From assembly GCF_002556545.1 (NCBI RefSeq), contig NZ_CP022685.1, positions 6,488,001 to 6,552,000 of the forward strand: a DNA stretch of 64,000 bases, written 5' to 3'. Position numbers and translations under genes: made by a program. Under the pieces are notes generated by a model. The model searched no databases, was not told the DNA's origin, and saw only the letters and a program-made list of their open reading frames with translations. This stretch comes from Streptomyces formicae (lineage in GTDB: Bacteria > Actinomycetota > Actinomycetes > Streptomycetales > Streptomycetaceae). This document shows, piece after piece, positions 9,936-18,424 of the stretch; position 1 is the first letter of the stretch, and the number at the start of each line of letters is the position of its first letter.

Positions 9936-9963
9936 CGTAGAACTACGCAATTGCCTACGCAAT
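9936..9963. promoter_or_regulatory. Candidate operator in the HSP90/peptidase divergent region
   Basis: The 194-bp divergent region contains the 9-mer ctacgcaat twice (9943-9951 and 9955-9963, 12 bp apart), a dyad cgtag-aa-ctacg (9936-9947) and the palindromic core gcaattgc. The packing of direct and inverted repeats suggests a DNA-binding site. The binding protein is unknown. Confidence 0.35.
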
Positions 9964-10039
9964 CAAGACCGGCCCCGCGGCTCGCGCCCGAGGCCCGCCG
10001 GGGCATGCTTCTCCCTGAACCGATCCTGGGAGCACCCCG

Positions 10040-11578
10040 TTGAACCGCGCCGCCCGGCACGTCCGTCCACTCCTCGCCCTGTCCTTGGCCGCGCTGGCCG
10101 CCACCTCGCTGGTCGGCTGCAGCGCCGCGGACGGCTCCGGCGCCGAGGAGCGGGCGGCGCTCAAGCCGTTCTACGCCCAGCGGCTGAAGTGGACCGCCTG
10201 CGGGGACGGCCTGCGATGTGCGCGCCTGACCGTGCCCAGGGACTACGCCCACCCGGAGAACGGCAAGACCTTCGTCCTGCCGGTGGCGAAGGCGGTGACG
10301 GCCGACCCGGGCGAGCGCGTCGGCTCGCTCGTCTACAACCCGGGCGGGCCCGGCGCGTCCGGTGTGAGCGACCTGAAGTCCGACGGCGGCGAGGCGTTCA
10401 GCGAGTCGGTGCGCGCCCGCTTCGACATCGTGTCCTTCGACCCCCGGGGCGTGGGCGGCAGCGAGCCCGCGGTGAGGTGCGACGAGGACACCGGCGAGGA
10501 GTCCGAGCCCGAACCGATCACTCCCGCCACCACCAAGGACCGCGCCCGCGCCTTCGCCACCGCCCGTGCCGAGGCCGCCGGGTGCGTGCGGGCCAGCGGC
10601 GACGTCCTGCGCCAGGTCGGCACGGTGGACGCGGCCCGCGACCTGGACGTCCTGCGCGCGGCCCTCGGCGAGTCGAAGCTGACCTACCTCGGCTGGTCGT
10701 ACGGCACGAGCCTCGGCACCTCGTACGCCGAACAGTTCCCGCACCGCGTCCGCGCGCTCGTCCTGGACGGCGCGATCGACCCCTCCCTCGACTGGCGCGA
10801 GCGCGCGCTGAGCCAGGGCACGGGCTTCCGCAGGGCCGTGGACGACTACGCCGAGCAGTGCGCCGACATCGCGGGCGACAGCTGCCCCGGCGCGACCCCG
10901 GCGGAGATATCGGAGCTGATCGAGGACCTGTACGAGGAGGCGGCGCGCGAGCCGCTGCCGGTCGATGACGAGGACCTGTACGACGTCGACGCCAGGACGC
11001 TGCTCGACGTCGTCACGGCCGCGATGTACACCCCGGAGGACGAGTGGGAGGGCCTTTCGGATGCGCTGACCGAGGCGGCCGACGGTGACGGCACGAAGCT
11101 CGCCGCGCTGGCGGAGGACGAGGAGCCGTCCACCGACTCCCACCGGAAGGCACGCGGCACGGCCCCCGAGAACGATGACGCCGCCATCATCGCCGTCAGC
11201 TGCCTCGACACCCCGCACCCGCGCACCCCGGGCCCCTACTGGGACGCCCTCACCGCCGCGGAGAAGTCCGCGGGCGTCTACGGCACCTCAAGCGTCGTCG
11301 ACGAACTGACCTGCGCGAACTGGCCGACCGGCACTCAGCGCCCCCACCGCGTCAGCGCCAAGGGCGTCCCGCCGGTCCTGGTGGTCGGCACGACGGGCGA
11401 TCCGGCCACACCGTACGAGGAAGCCGAGAGCCTGGCCGACCAGTTCCCCGGCGGCATGCTCCTCACCTACGAAGGCGTGGGCCACACCGCGTACGGCCGC
11501 GCGGGGTCCTGCGTCACCGAGGCCGTAGACGCCTACCTCATCGACCGGAAGCCGGTCCGCCCCGGCGCCACCTGTTAG
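10040..11578 (+). CDS. Secreted lipoprotein alpha/beta-hydrolase, tripeptidyl aminopeptidase-like (S33)
   Basis: 512-residue exported serine hydrolase. The signal peptide ends in a lipobox LVGC (Cys about 29), predicting a lipid-anchored extracellular protein. An oxyanion-type NPGGPGASG motif is followed by the nucleophile elbow GWSYG (Ser220); the catalytic acid is probably Asp454 (TGDPATPYE) and the base His482 (GVGHTAYG). A C-terminal TAP-like region holds the acid and base. This is the layout of Streptomyces tripeptidyl aminopeptidases of the SlpD/Tap type, which release N-terminal peptides. The TTG start is supported by GGGAG at 10028-10032. The gene is transcribed divergently from the HSP90 unit. 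Confidence 0.9.
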   Translation: MNRAARHVRPLLALSLAALAATSLVGCSAADGSGAEERAALKPFYAQRLKWTACGDGLRCARLTVPRDYAHPENGKTFVLPVAKAVTADPGERVGSLVYNPGGPGASGVSDLKSDGGEAFSESVRARFDIVSFDPRGVGGSEPAVRCDEDTGEESEPEPITPATTKDRARAFATARAEAAGCVRASGDVLRQVGTVDAARDLDVLRAALGESKLTYLGWSYGTSLGTSYAEQFPHRVRALVLDGAIDPSLDWRERALSQGTGFRRAVDDYAEQCADIAGDSCPGATPAEISELIEDLYEEAAREPLPVDDEDLYDVDARTLLDVVTAAMYTPEDEWEGLSDALTEAADGDGTKLAALAEDEEPSTDSHRKARGTAPENDDAAIIAVSCLDTPHPRTPGPYWDALTAAEKSAGVYGTSSVVDELTCANWPTGTQRPHRVSAKGVPPVLVVGTTGDPATPYEEAESLADQFPGGMLLTYEGVGHTAYGRAGSCVTEAVDAYLIDRKPVRPGATC

Positions 11579-11597
11579 CTGTCCGGGCCTCGGCGCG

Positions 11598-11792
11598 TCA
11601 CCGCTGGTCCGGGATGTCGCCCTTGCCCTTGGAGTGTGCTTCCCAGACGGGCTGCCGCTGCTCGGCCCGCGGGGCTCGTGGCCGCGCCTGGGCTCTCCTG
11701 CCCCGGTCCCGTGTTGCGGCACGGTAGCCGATCAGGGCGGCGAGCACGGTCGACACTCCGCCGATCAGCGCTGCCAAGACAGTCGGGTCCAC
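11598..11792 (-). CDS. Small single-span membrane protein, hypothetical
   Basis: 64-residue protein beginning VDPTVLAALIGG from a GTG start. One hydrophobic segment (about residues 4-21, ending IGYRAATR) is followed by a basic, Arg-rich cytoplasmic tail. The frame also opens upstream to an ATG at 11840, but that extension is Arg/Pro-rich and unlike coding sequence, and a purine-rich aggac lies just before the GTG. It fills the gap after the convergent peptidase gene. Function unknown; it may not be expressed. Confidence 0.45.
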   Translation of the reverse strand: MDPTVLAALIGGVSTVLAALIGYRAATRDRGRRAQARPRAPRAEQRQPVWEAHSKGKGDIPDQR

Positions 11793-11929
11793 AGGTCCTG
11801 CCCCCTCCGCGGTCCGTGGCCCTCGGCGAGGGTGAGCCACCGCCGCCGAGACGTGTGCCTACCGGCATACCCGAGGACTCCTCACCGCATGCGGTCGACC
11901 GCGACCGCGCCGATGGACGGGGCCGGGCC

Positions 11930-13300
11930 TCAGCACTCGATGATGTTCACCGCAAGCCCACCCCGAGCCGTCTCCTTGTACTTCACGCTCATGTCCGCCC
12001 CCGTCTCCTTCATGGTCTTGATGACCTTGTCGAGGGAGACCTTGTGGGAGCCGTCGCCGCGCATCGCCATCTTCGCGGCGGTGACCGCCTTGACCGCCGC
12101 CATGCCGTTGCGCTCGATGCACGGGATCTGGACGAGGCCGCCGACCGGGTCGCAGGTCAGGCCGAGGTTGTGTTCCATGCCGATCTCCGCGGCGTTCTCG
12201 ACCTTCTCGGGGGAGCCGCCGAGGACCTCGGCGAGGGCGCCCGCGGCCATCGAGCAGGCGGAGCCGACCTCGCCCTGGCAGCCGACCTCGGCGCCGGAGA
12301 TGGAGGCGTTCTCCTTGAAGAGCATGCCGATGGCGCCCGCGGCGAGCAGGAAGCGGACCACGCCGTCCTCGTCGGCGCCGGGCACGAAGTTCATGTAGTA
12401 GTGCAGGACGGCGGGGATGATGCCCGCCGCGCCGTTCGTGGGGGCGGTGACGACGCGGCCGCCCGCGGCGTTCTCCTCGTTCACGGCCATCGCGTAGAGC
12501 GTGATCCACTCCATGGCGCGGGCCTGGGGGTCGCCCTCGGCGCGCAGCTGGCGGGCGGAGTTCGCGGCACGCCTGCGGACCTTGAGGCCGCCCGGCAGGA
12601 TGCCCTCGCGGGACATGCCGCGCGAGACGCAGGACTGCATGACGCCCCAGATGTCGAGCAGGCCCGCCCGGATCTCCTCCTCGGTGCGCCAGGCCTTCTC
12701 GTTCTCCAGCATCAGCGCGGAGATGGAGAGGCCGGTCTCGGAGGCCAGGCGCAGGAGCTCGTCGCCCGTGCGGAAGGGGTGCTTCAGGACCGTGTCGTCG
12801 GGGACGATCGGGTTCTCGCCCGCCACGGCGTCCTCGTCGACGACGAAGCCGCCGCCCACCGAGTAGTAGGTCTTCTCCAGGACGAGCGCGCCGTCATGGC
12901 CGTACGCGAAGATCGTCATGCCGTTGGCGTGGTACGGCAGCGCCTTGCGGCGGTGCAGGATCAGGTCCTCGTCGAAGTCGAAGGCGATCTCGTGCATGCC
13001 GAGCAGGTTCAGCTTGCCCGTCGACTTGATCTCCTCGACACGGTCGTCGGCCGACTCCACGTTCACCGTGCGCGGCGACTCGCCCTCCAGGCCGAGCAGG
13101 ACGGCCTTGGGGGTGCCGTGCCCGTGGCCCGTGGCGCCGAGCGAGCCGTACAGCTCGGCGCGTATCGCGGTGGTGTGGGCCATCAGGCCCTCGTTCTTGA
13201 GGCGGCTGGCGAACATGCGGGCAGCGCGCATCGGACCGACCGTGTGGGAGCTGGACGGGCCGATGCCGATCGAGAACAGGTCGAAGACCGAGATGGCCAC
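11930..13300 (-). CDS. sdaA: L-serine dehydratase (L-serine ammonia-lyase), iron-sulfur type
   Basis: 456-residue single-chain enzyme that deaminates L-serine to pyruvate and ammonia. The N-terminal beta domain starts [20 protein letters not shown]; the catalytic alpha domain has the Cys-containing stretches [11 protein letters not shown] and [13 protein letters not shown] that supply [4Fe-4S] ligands. The last residue is Cys456, matching the family's C-terminal cysteine tail that reaches into the active site. The GTG at 13300 is preferred over the upstream TTG at 13312 because TTGGAG is correctly spaced for GTG and the family starts at MAISVFDLF. It follows glyA across a gap with a strong hairpin, so it may be only partly co-transcribed with the gcv genes. 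Confidence 0.95.
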   Translation of the reverse strand: MAISVFDLFSIGIGPSSSHTVGPMRAARMFASRLKNEGLMAHTTAIRAELYGSLGATGHGHGTPKAVLLGLEGESPRTVNVESADDRVEEIKSTGKLNLLGMHEIAFDFDEDLILHRRKALPYHANGMTIFAYGHDGALVLEKTYYSVGGGFVVDEDAVAGENPIVPDDTVLKHPFRTGDELLRLASETGLSISALMLENEKAWRTEEEIRAGLLDIWGVMQSCVSRGMSREGILPGGLKVRRRAANSARQLRAEGDPQARAMEWITLYAMAVNEENAAGGRVVTAPTNGAAGIIPAVLHYYMNFVPGADEDGVVRFLLAAGAIGMLFKENASISGAEVGCQGEVGSACSMAAGALAEVLGGSPEKVENAAEIGMEHNLGLTCDPVGGLVQIPCIERNGMAAVKAVTAAKMAMRGDGSHKVSLDKVIKTMKETGADMSVKYKETARGGLAVNIIEC

Positions 13301-13420
13301 GGGAAACTCCAATGGTGGTTGGTAGACGCCGTTGTCTGCCGGGTGGTGCAGAAGTACGGGTGGTGCGGGTCGTGCGGGTGACGCGAGTGGCGCGGTGGCG
13401 CCGGGCGCGTGACGTGGTGC

Positions 13421-13467
13421 GGGGCACCGCGCCCACTGTCCTCAGTGTCCAGTGTGCGCGGTGCCCC
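13421..13467 (-). terminator. Stem-loop between glyA and sdaA
   Basis: A perfect 12-bp stem, ggggcaccgcgc (13421-13432) with gcgcggtgcccc (13456-13467), encloses a 23-nt loop that itself holds a cactg/cagtg pairing. It lies just after the glyA stop on the minus strand and has no T tract. It could terminate or attenuate transcription into sdaA. Confidence 0.7.
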
Positions 13468-13497
13468 GGAAGAACGTACGAACTAAAGCGTACGAAA

Positions 13498-14760
13498 CTA
13501 CTTCAGGCCGGGGTACAGCGGGTGCTTGTCGGCCAGAGCGGTCACCCGGGCCTTGAGGGCCTCCGCGTCGAAGCCCGGCTTGAGGGCCTCGGCGATGACG
13601 TCGGCGACCTCGCGGAAGTCGTCGGCGTCGAAGCCGCGCGTGGCGAGCGCGGGCGTGCCGATCCGCAGGCCCGACGTGACCATCGGGGGACGCGGGTCGT
13701 TCGGGACGGCGTTGCGGTTGACCGTGATGCCGACCTCGTGGAGGCGGTCCTCGGCCTGCTGGCCGTCGAGCTCGGAGTCGCGCAGGTCCACCAGGACCAG
13801 GTGCACGTCCGTGCCGCCGGAGGCCACGCCGACGCCGACGGCCTTCGCGTCGTCCTGCACCAGGCGCTCGGCCAGGATGCGGGCGCCTTCCAGCGTGCGC
13901 TGCTGGCGCTCCTTGAACTCCTCGGAGGCCGCGACCTTGAAGGAGACGGCCTTCGCGGCGATCACGTGCTCCAGCGGGCCGCCCTGGAAGCCGGGGAAGA
14001 CCGCGGAGTTCAGCTTCTTCGCGAAGTCCTTGTTGCGGGCCAGGATGATGCCGCCGCGCGGGCCGCCCAGGGTCTTGTGCGTGGTGGAGGTGACCACGTC
14101 CGCGTACGGCACCGGGTTGGGGTGCAGACCCGCGGCGACGAGCCCCGCGAAGTGCGCCATGTCGACCCACAGCTTCGCGCCGACCTCGTCGGCGATCCGG
14201 CGGAACTCCGCGAAGTCCAGCTGGCGCGGGTAGGCGGACCAGCCCGCGATGATCACCTTGGGGCTGTTCTCCTTGGCCAGGCGCTCGACCTCGGCCATGT
14301 CGACCAGACCGGCCTCGTCCACGTGGTACGCGACCACGTTGAACTGCTTGCCGGAGAAGTTCAGGCGCATGCCGTGGGTGAGGTGGCCGCCGTGCGCCAG
14401 GTCCAGGCCGAGGATCGTGTCGCCGGGCTGGGCGATCGCGAAGAGGGCGGCCTGGTTGGCGGAGGCGCCGGAGTGCGGCTGGACGTTGGCGTACTCGGCG
14501 CCGAACAGGTCCTTGACCCGGTCGATCGCGATCTGCTCGGCGACGTCGACGTGCTCGCAGCCGCCGTAGTAGCGGCGGCCGGGGTAGCCCTCGGCGTACT
14601 TGTTGGTGAGGACCGTTCCCTGGGCCTCCATGACGGCGACCGGAGCGAAGTTCTCCGAGGCGATCATTTCCAGGGTGGACTGCTGGCGGTGGAGCTCGGC
14701 GTCGACGGCGGCGGCGACGTCGGGGTCGAGCTCGTGGAGAGGGGTGTTGAGAAGCGACAT
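13498..14760 (-). CDS. glyA: Serine hydroxymethyltransferase
   Basis: 420-residue PLP enzyme interconverting glycine plus 5,10-methylene-THF and serine. It carries the family landmarks: IASENF near residue 33, [14 protein letters not shown], the PLP-lysine motif [14 protein letters not shown], and an RIGTPA motif near the C terminus. Length is normal. The ATG start is preceded by a weak AGGGA. It lies downstream of gcvT and gcvH, where the cleavage system supplies methylene-THF so that glycine can be rebuilt into serine. It is probably a second, pathway-dedicated copy, since Streptomyces often carry another glyA; this window cannot show that. Confidence 0.96.
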   Translation of the reverse strand: MSLLNTPLHELDPDVAAAVDAELHRQQSTLEMIASENFAPVAVMEAQGTVLTNKYAEGYPGRRYYGGCEHVDVAEQIAIDRVKDLFGAEYANVQPHSGASANQAALFAIAQPGDTILGLDLAHGGHLTHGMRLNFSGKQFNVVAYHVDEAGLVDMAEVERLAKENSPKVIIAGWSAYPRQLDFAEFRRIADEVGAKLWVDMAHFAGLVAAGLHPNPVPYADVVTSTTHKTLGGPRGGIILARNKDFAKKLNSAVFPGFQGGPLEHVIAAKAVSFKVAASEEFKERQQRTLEGARILAERLVQDDAKAVGVGVASGGTDVHLVLVDLRDSELDGQQAEDRLHEVGITVNRNAVPNDPRPPMVTSGLRIGTPALATRGFDADDFREVADVIAEALKPGFDAEALKARVTALADKHPLYPGLK

Positions 14761-14783
14761 CACACGATCCCTATCGGTATGGG

Positions 14784-15161
14784 TCAGCCGGCGGTGAATG
14801 CGGTGTACTCGTCGGCGGACATCAGGTCGTCCGGCTCGCCCGAGATGCGTACCTTGAACAGCCAACCGCCCTCGAACGGGGCGGAGTTGACCAGCGACGG
14901 GTCCTCGACGACGTCCTGGTTCGCGGCGACGATCTCGCCGGTGACCGGGGCGTACAGGTCGCTGACCGACTTGGTCGACTCCAGCTCGCCGCAGGACTCG
15001 CCCGCGGTCACCGTGTCGCCGACCTCGGGGAGCTGGGCGAAGACGACGTCACCGAGCGCGTTGGCCGCGTGCTCCGTGATGCCGACGGTCGCCACGCCGT
15101 CCTCGGTGGCCGACAGCCACTCGTGCTCCTTGCTGTAACGCAGCTGCTGGGGGTTGCTCAT
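14784..15161 (-). CDS. gcvH: Glycine cleavage system H protein
   Basis: 125-residue lipoyl carrier that shuttles the aminomethyl group between the P and T proteins. It starts [14 protein letters not shown], and the lipoylation lysine is Lys64 in [14 protein letters not shown]. The end ...MSADEYTAF is typical. The start is supported by CAGGAG 11 nt upstream. It sits between gcvT and glyA, all on the minus strand. No gcvP is visible in the window, so the decarboxylase must be encoded elsewhere. Confidence 0.96.
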   Translation of the reverse strand: MSNPQQLRYSKEHEWLSATEDGVATVGITEHAANALGDVVFAQLPEVGDTVTAGESCGELESTKSVSDLYAPVTGEIVAANQDVVEDPSLVNSAPFEGGWLFKVRISGEPDDLMSADEYTAFTAG

Positions 15162-15236
15162 GTCCTGAATTCTCCTGTACGCGGGGGAGTGCTGATGAAC
15201 GGGTGGGCCGAGGGGGTCACGCGCGGGGCGCGCGGG

Positions 15237-16361
15237 TCACTTCTGGCGCTTGTAGAACGGCAGTGCGACGACCTCGTACGGCTCGTGCGTGCCGCGGATG
15301 TCGACGCCGACTCCCTGGGTGCCCGGCTCCGCGTGCGCCGCGTCGACGTACGCGATGGCGATGGGCTTGCCCAGCGTCGGGGACGGGGCACCCGAGGTGA
15401 CCTCGCCGATGACCTTGCCGTCGGCGACCACGGAGAACCCGGCGCGCGGCACCCGGCGGCCCTCGGCGACCAGGCCCACGAGCTTGCGCGGCGGGGCGGC
15501 CTCGGCGCGCTCGGCGGCGGCCGCGAGCGCCGCGCGCCCCACGAAGGTGTCGGACTGCGAGGTCTTCTCGAACTTGACGACCCGGCCGAGGCCCGCGTCG
15601 AACGGGGTGAGGGCGGCGGTCAGCTCGTGCCCGTACAGCGGCATGCCCGCCTCCAGGCGCAGCGTGTCACGGCAGGAGAGCCCGGCGGGGACCATGCCGA
15701 CGGGCGTGCCCGCCTCCATCAGCGCGCCCCACAGCTTCTCCGCGTCGCCGGGGGAGACGAAGAGCTCGAAGCCGTCCTCGCCGGTGTAGCCCGTGCGGGC
15801 GATCAGGGCGGGGACGCCCGCGACGGTGCCGGGCAGGCCCGCGTAGTACTTGAGCCTGTCCAGGTCGGCGTCCGTGAGCGACTTCAGGATGCCGGCGGAC
15901 TCGGGGCCCTGGACGGCGAGCAGCGCGTACGCGTCGCGGTCGTCGCGGACCTCGGCGTCGAACTGGGTGACCCGGTCGCTCAGCACGTCCAGGACGGTCT
16001 GGGCGTTGGAGGCGTTGGCGACGACCATGTACTGGGTCTCGCCCAGGCGGTAGACGATCAGGTCGTCCAGGATCCCGCCGTCCGCGGCGACGATCATGGT
16101 GTAGCGGGCGCGGCCGACGCCCACGGAGCCGATGTTGCCGACCAGCGAGAAGTTCAGGAAGTCGGCGGCCTCGGCGCCGGTGACCGTGATCTCGCCCATG
16201 TGGGACAGGTCGAAGAGACCGGCCTTGGTGCGCACGGCGACGTGCTCGTCGCGCTCACTGGCGTACCGCAGCGGCATGTCCCAGCCCGCGAAGTCGGTCA
16301 TGGTCGCGCCGAGGGCGCGATGCACGGCATCGAGGGCGGTCAGACGGGGGGCAGTGCTCAT
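15237..16361 (-). CDS. gcvT: Aminomethyltransferase (glycine cleavage T protein)
   Basis: 374-residue tetrahydrofolate-dependent T protein that releases ammonia and methylene-THF from the aminomethyl-H protein. Landmarks are FAGWDMPLRY near residue 28, FDLSHMGEI, RTGYTGEDGFE, and the C-terminal barrel. An upstream in-frame extension was rejected: MSTAPRLTALDAVHRALGA is the family start and GGGAG precedes it by 10 nt. It is the first gene after the glycine riboswitch, so its expression should rise with glycine. Confidence 0.96.
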   Translation of the reverse strand: MSTAPRLTALDAVHRALGATMTDFAGWDMPLRYASERDEHVAVRTKAGLFDLSHMGEITVTGAEAADFLNFSLVGNIGSVGVGRARYTMIVAADGGILDDLIVYRLGETQYMVVANASNAQTVLDVLSDRVTQFDAEVRDDRDAYALLAVQGPESAGILKSLTDADLDRLKYYAGLPGTVAGVPALIARTGYTGEDGFELFVSPGDAEKLWGALMEAGTPVGMVPAGLSCRDTLRLEAGMPLYGHELTAALTPFDAGLGRVVKFEKTSQSDTFVGRAALAAAAERAEAAPPRKLVGLVAEGRRVPRAGFSVVADGKVIGEVTSGAPSPTLGKPIAIAYVDAAHAEPGTQGVGVDIRGTHEPYEVVALPFYKRQK

Positions 16362-16404
16362 GAAGGGAACTCCCAGGGCATGACGGGCGAGGTCGATCCT
16401 CCCC

Positions 16405-16613
16405 ATCTGTCATCGGAACCTGAGAGGTTCGCCGGGAGTGGCCCCGTACACGGGGTACCCGGCTTGCACCTTGGGTGGGACCGCGAGGGCGGTCCGCTTT
16501 TCAGATGTGCCTCGCCCGCGCGGTACGGGGCCTGAGAGATTCAAGGGAGGGACTTGCTCCTTCGGCGCCCCGGGCACGCGCTGCGTGCTGGCTCCGGGAA
16601 CTCTCCCGCGCGG
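16405..16613 (-). ncRNA. Tandem glycine riboswitch (gcvT leader)
   Basis: Read on the minus strand, the leader has two glycine-aptamer signatures. Aptamer 1 opens with gggagag near 16600, has the cgccgaaggagcaag core (about 16550-16567), and closes with ctctcagg (16531-16539). Aptamer 2 has cacccaaggtgcaagccgg (about 16460-16478) and closes with cctctcagg (16419-16427). The two share the short linker typical of cooperative tandem glycine riboswitches. It ends about 45 nt before the gcvT start. Family knowledge predicts glycine-activated expression. The motif order fits only the minus strand. Confidence 0.93.
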
Positions 16614-16766
16614 ATTCAAACGGCCGGTATGGAGTTGGCGGGCACATCATTGCACGCGACCCTGCTGAGGGGGAGCCGTGGCCCGGGAATGCCCTTGTGC
16701 CGCATTACCTTCTCTTTACACTTGCCGGGGAAGCAGTACGTGACCGCTATGGGGAGGCCGATCACG

Positions 16767-17435
16767 GTGCGCAGCAAGGCCAGTGTCTACGCCACGACCA
16801 CGGGGGTGGCGCTGCCCAAGCAGGCCATCGCCCCGGCACGGGAGAGCTGTGTCCCGCTCCCCGGCGTCGTCAGGGACCTCAGGCAGCGGTCGGGGCACAG
16901 CCCGCACCGCCTCACCTTCGCCGCCGGCGACCTGGTCGTCGTCTCCGGCCTGCCGGGCGGCGGGAAGTCGACGCTGATGCGGCAGGCGGTCGGCGGCCCG
17001 CGCGTCGACTCCCAGGACACCCGCGACCGCTGGGCCCGCCGCATGCCGAGGCGCCTGCCGTACGCGGTCTACCGCCCCCTGGTCCGCCTCGCGCACTACG
17101 CGGGCCTGCGCCGCGTGCTGCGCTCCGGCGAGAGCGTCGTCGTGCACGACTGCGGCACCCAGGCGTGGGTGCGCCGCTGGCTCGCCCGCGAGGCGGCGCG
17201 GCGCGGCACGACCCTGCATCTGCTGCTGCTCGACGTGCCCGCGGAGACCGCCCTGGAAGGCCAGCTGGCGCGCGGCCGGGGCGTCTCGCGGTACGCCTTC
17301 GCCCGGCACCGCAGAACGGTCGGCCGCCTGGTCGGCGCCGCCGAGCGCGGTGACCTGCCGCGCGGCTGCGGCTCCGCGGTGCTCCTGGACCGCCGGGCCG
17401 CGGGGGTGCTGCGGGGGATCGGCTTCGAGAGCTGA
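16767..17435 (+). CDS. P-loop ATPase / kinase-like protein (AAA family)
   Basis: Small P-loop protein of 222 residues. The Walker A loop GLPGGGKST lies near residue 62, a later segment VVVHDCGTQAWVRRWLA may be Walker B-like, and an Arg-rich lid VSRYAFARHRRT follows. The size and layout resemble zeta-toxin or polynucleotide-kinase type P-loop kinases. The GTG at 16767 is chosen because GGGGAGG (16751-16757) sits at ideal spacing; in-frame alternatives are the ATG at 16749 and the GTG at 16740. It is divergent from the gcv operon, its upstream region abutting the riboswitch promoter. Substrate unknown. Confidence 0.8.
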   Translation: MRSKASVYATTTGVALPKQAIAPARESCVPLPGVVRDLRQRSGHSPHRLTFAAGDLVVVSGLPGGGKSTLMRQAVGGPRVDSQDTRDRWARRMPRRLPYAVYRPLVRLAHYAGLRRVLRSGESVVVHDCGTQAWVRRWLAREAARRGTTLHLLLLDVPAETALEGQLARGRGVSRYAFARHRRTVGRLVGAAERGDLPRGCGSAVLLDRRAAGVLRGIGFES

Positions 17436-17525
17436 GTCCGTCTGAGTCCGTCGGCTGAGCCCGCCGCCCCTCGGGGGTTAGGGTTCGAGCCGCAGGCAGA
17501 GCGGTCGCGAGCAGGGGTTGGACAG

Positions 17526-18305
17526 ATGGACTTTCCGGCGCAGGCACATGCCCATCCGTACGGCGGATGGCCGGGCAACGAACTGGAGGAGGTGCTCGCG
17601 GCCTCCCTCGGCGCCTCGGCCTCCGCGGGCGGGCGCATCGTCGAGGTGCTCGGCCGCAGCCCGATCTGGATCCCGCTGCCGAACGGCGGCGGCCCCGAGA
17701 ACGGCACGCTCGACCTGCCGACGCTGGAGATCGAGGGCCAGGCGTACGTCCCCGTCTTCAGCTCCGAGCAGCAGTTCCGCCAGGCACTGGGCGAGGCGGC
17801 GGACCGCATGGGCCACACCGTGGCGCCCGCCGTCGAGTTCGCGCGCGGCCTTCCCCCGCAGCTGGGCATCGCCCTGAACCCGGACGGCACCGTCGGCGTC
17901 CCGCTGCCGCCCGCGGCCGTCGCCGAGCTCTGCCGCGCCGGGCGCACCCCGCTGGACGGGCCCGCGGGCGGCGGCCGGGTACGTCTGTACGAGCCGGACT
18001 GGCAGCACGACCCGGTGGACTTCCTGGCCGCGGCGGGCCGGGAGTTCGAGGCGACGGGCGTGGTGCTCACCGCGCGCCGCTGCCTCGCCGACATCGAGAC
18101 GGACGACCCGACCCTCTTCATCGGCGTCGAGCTGTCCACCTGGGACGGCAACGCGCGCGACCTGCCGATGGAGGCGCTCGGCCGGGCGCTCGGCCAGGTG
18201 CCCGCGCCGTGGCCGGTGAACCTCGTGCTGCTCGACGTGGCGCAGGACCCGGTGGGCGACTGGCTGCGCGAGCGGGTGCGGCCCTTTTATCACCGCGCGG
18301 GCTGA
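17526..18305 (+). CDS. SseB-family protein (enhanced serine sensitivity), copy 1
   Basis: 259-residue cytoplasmic protein of the SseB N-terminal-domain family. It begins with NELEEVLAASLG, then WIPLPNGGG, a YVPVFSSEQQFR strand-turn typical of the family, and a C-terminal half ending WLRERVRPFYHRAG. The E. coli namesake was found through a serine-sensitivity phenotype; the molecular function is unclear. A paralogue follows 119 bp downstream, and the serine/glycine operon lies close by. Confidence 0.85.
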   Translation: MDFPAQAHAHPYGGWPGNELEEVLAASLGASASAGGRIVEVLGRSPIWIPLPNGGGPENGTLDLPTLEIEGQAYVPVFSSEQQFRQALGEAADRMGHTVAPAVEFARGLPPQLGIALNPDGTVGVPLPPAAVAELCRAGRTPLDGPAGGGRVRLYEPDWQHDPVDFLAAAGREFEATGVVLTARRCLADIETDDPTLFIGVELSTWDGNARDLPMEALGRALGQVPAPWPVNLVLLDVAQDPVGDWLRERVRPFYHRAG

Positions 18306-18424
18306 GGCCCCGTACGTCAAGTCCGCGCCGGGATCGCCGCTTAAGCTGGTTCCATGACCCGGCCGGGGCACAGTGGTGCCCGGCGACGGGGTTCGTCGGA
18401 TTCGTCATGAAGGGGCGGTTACGG

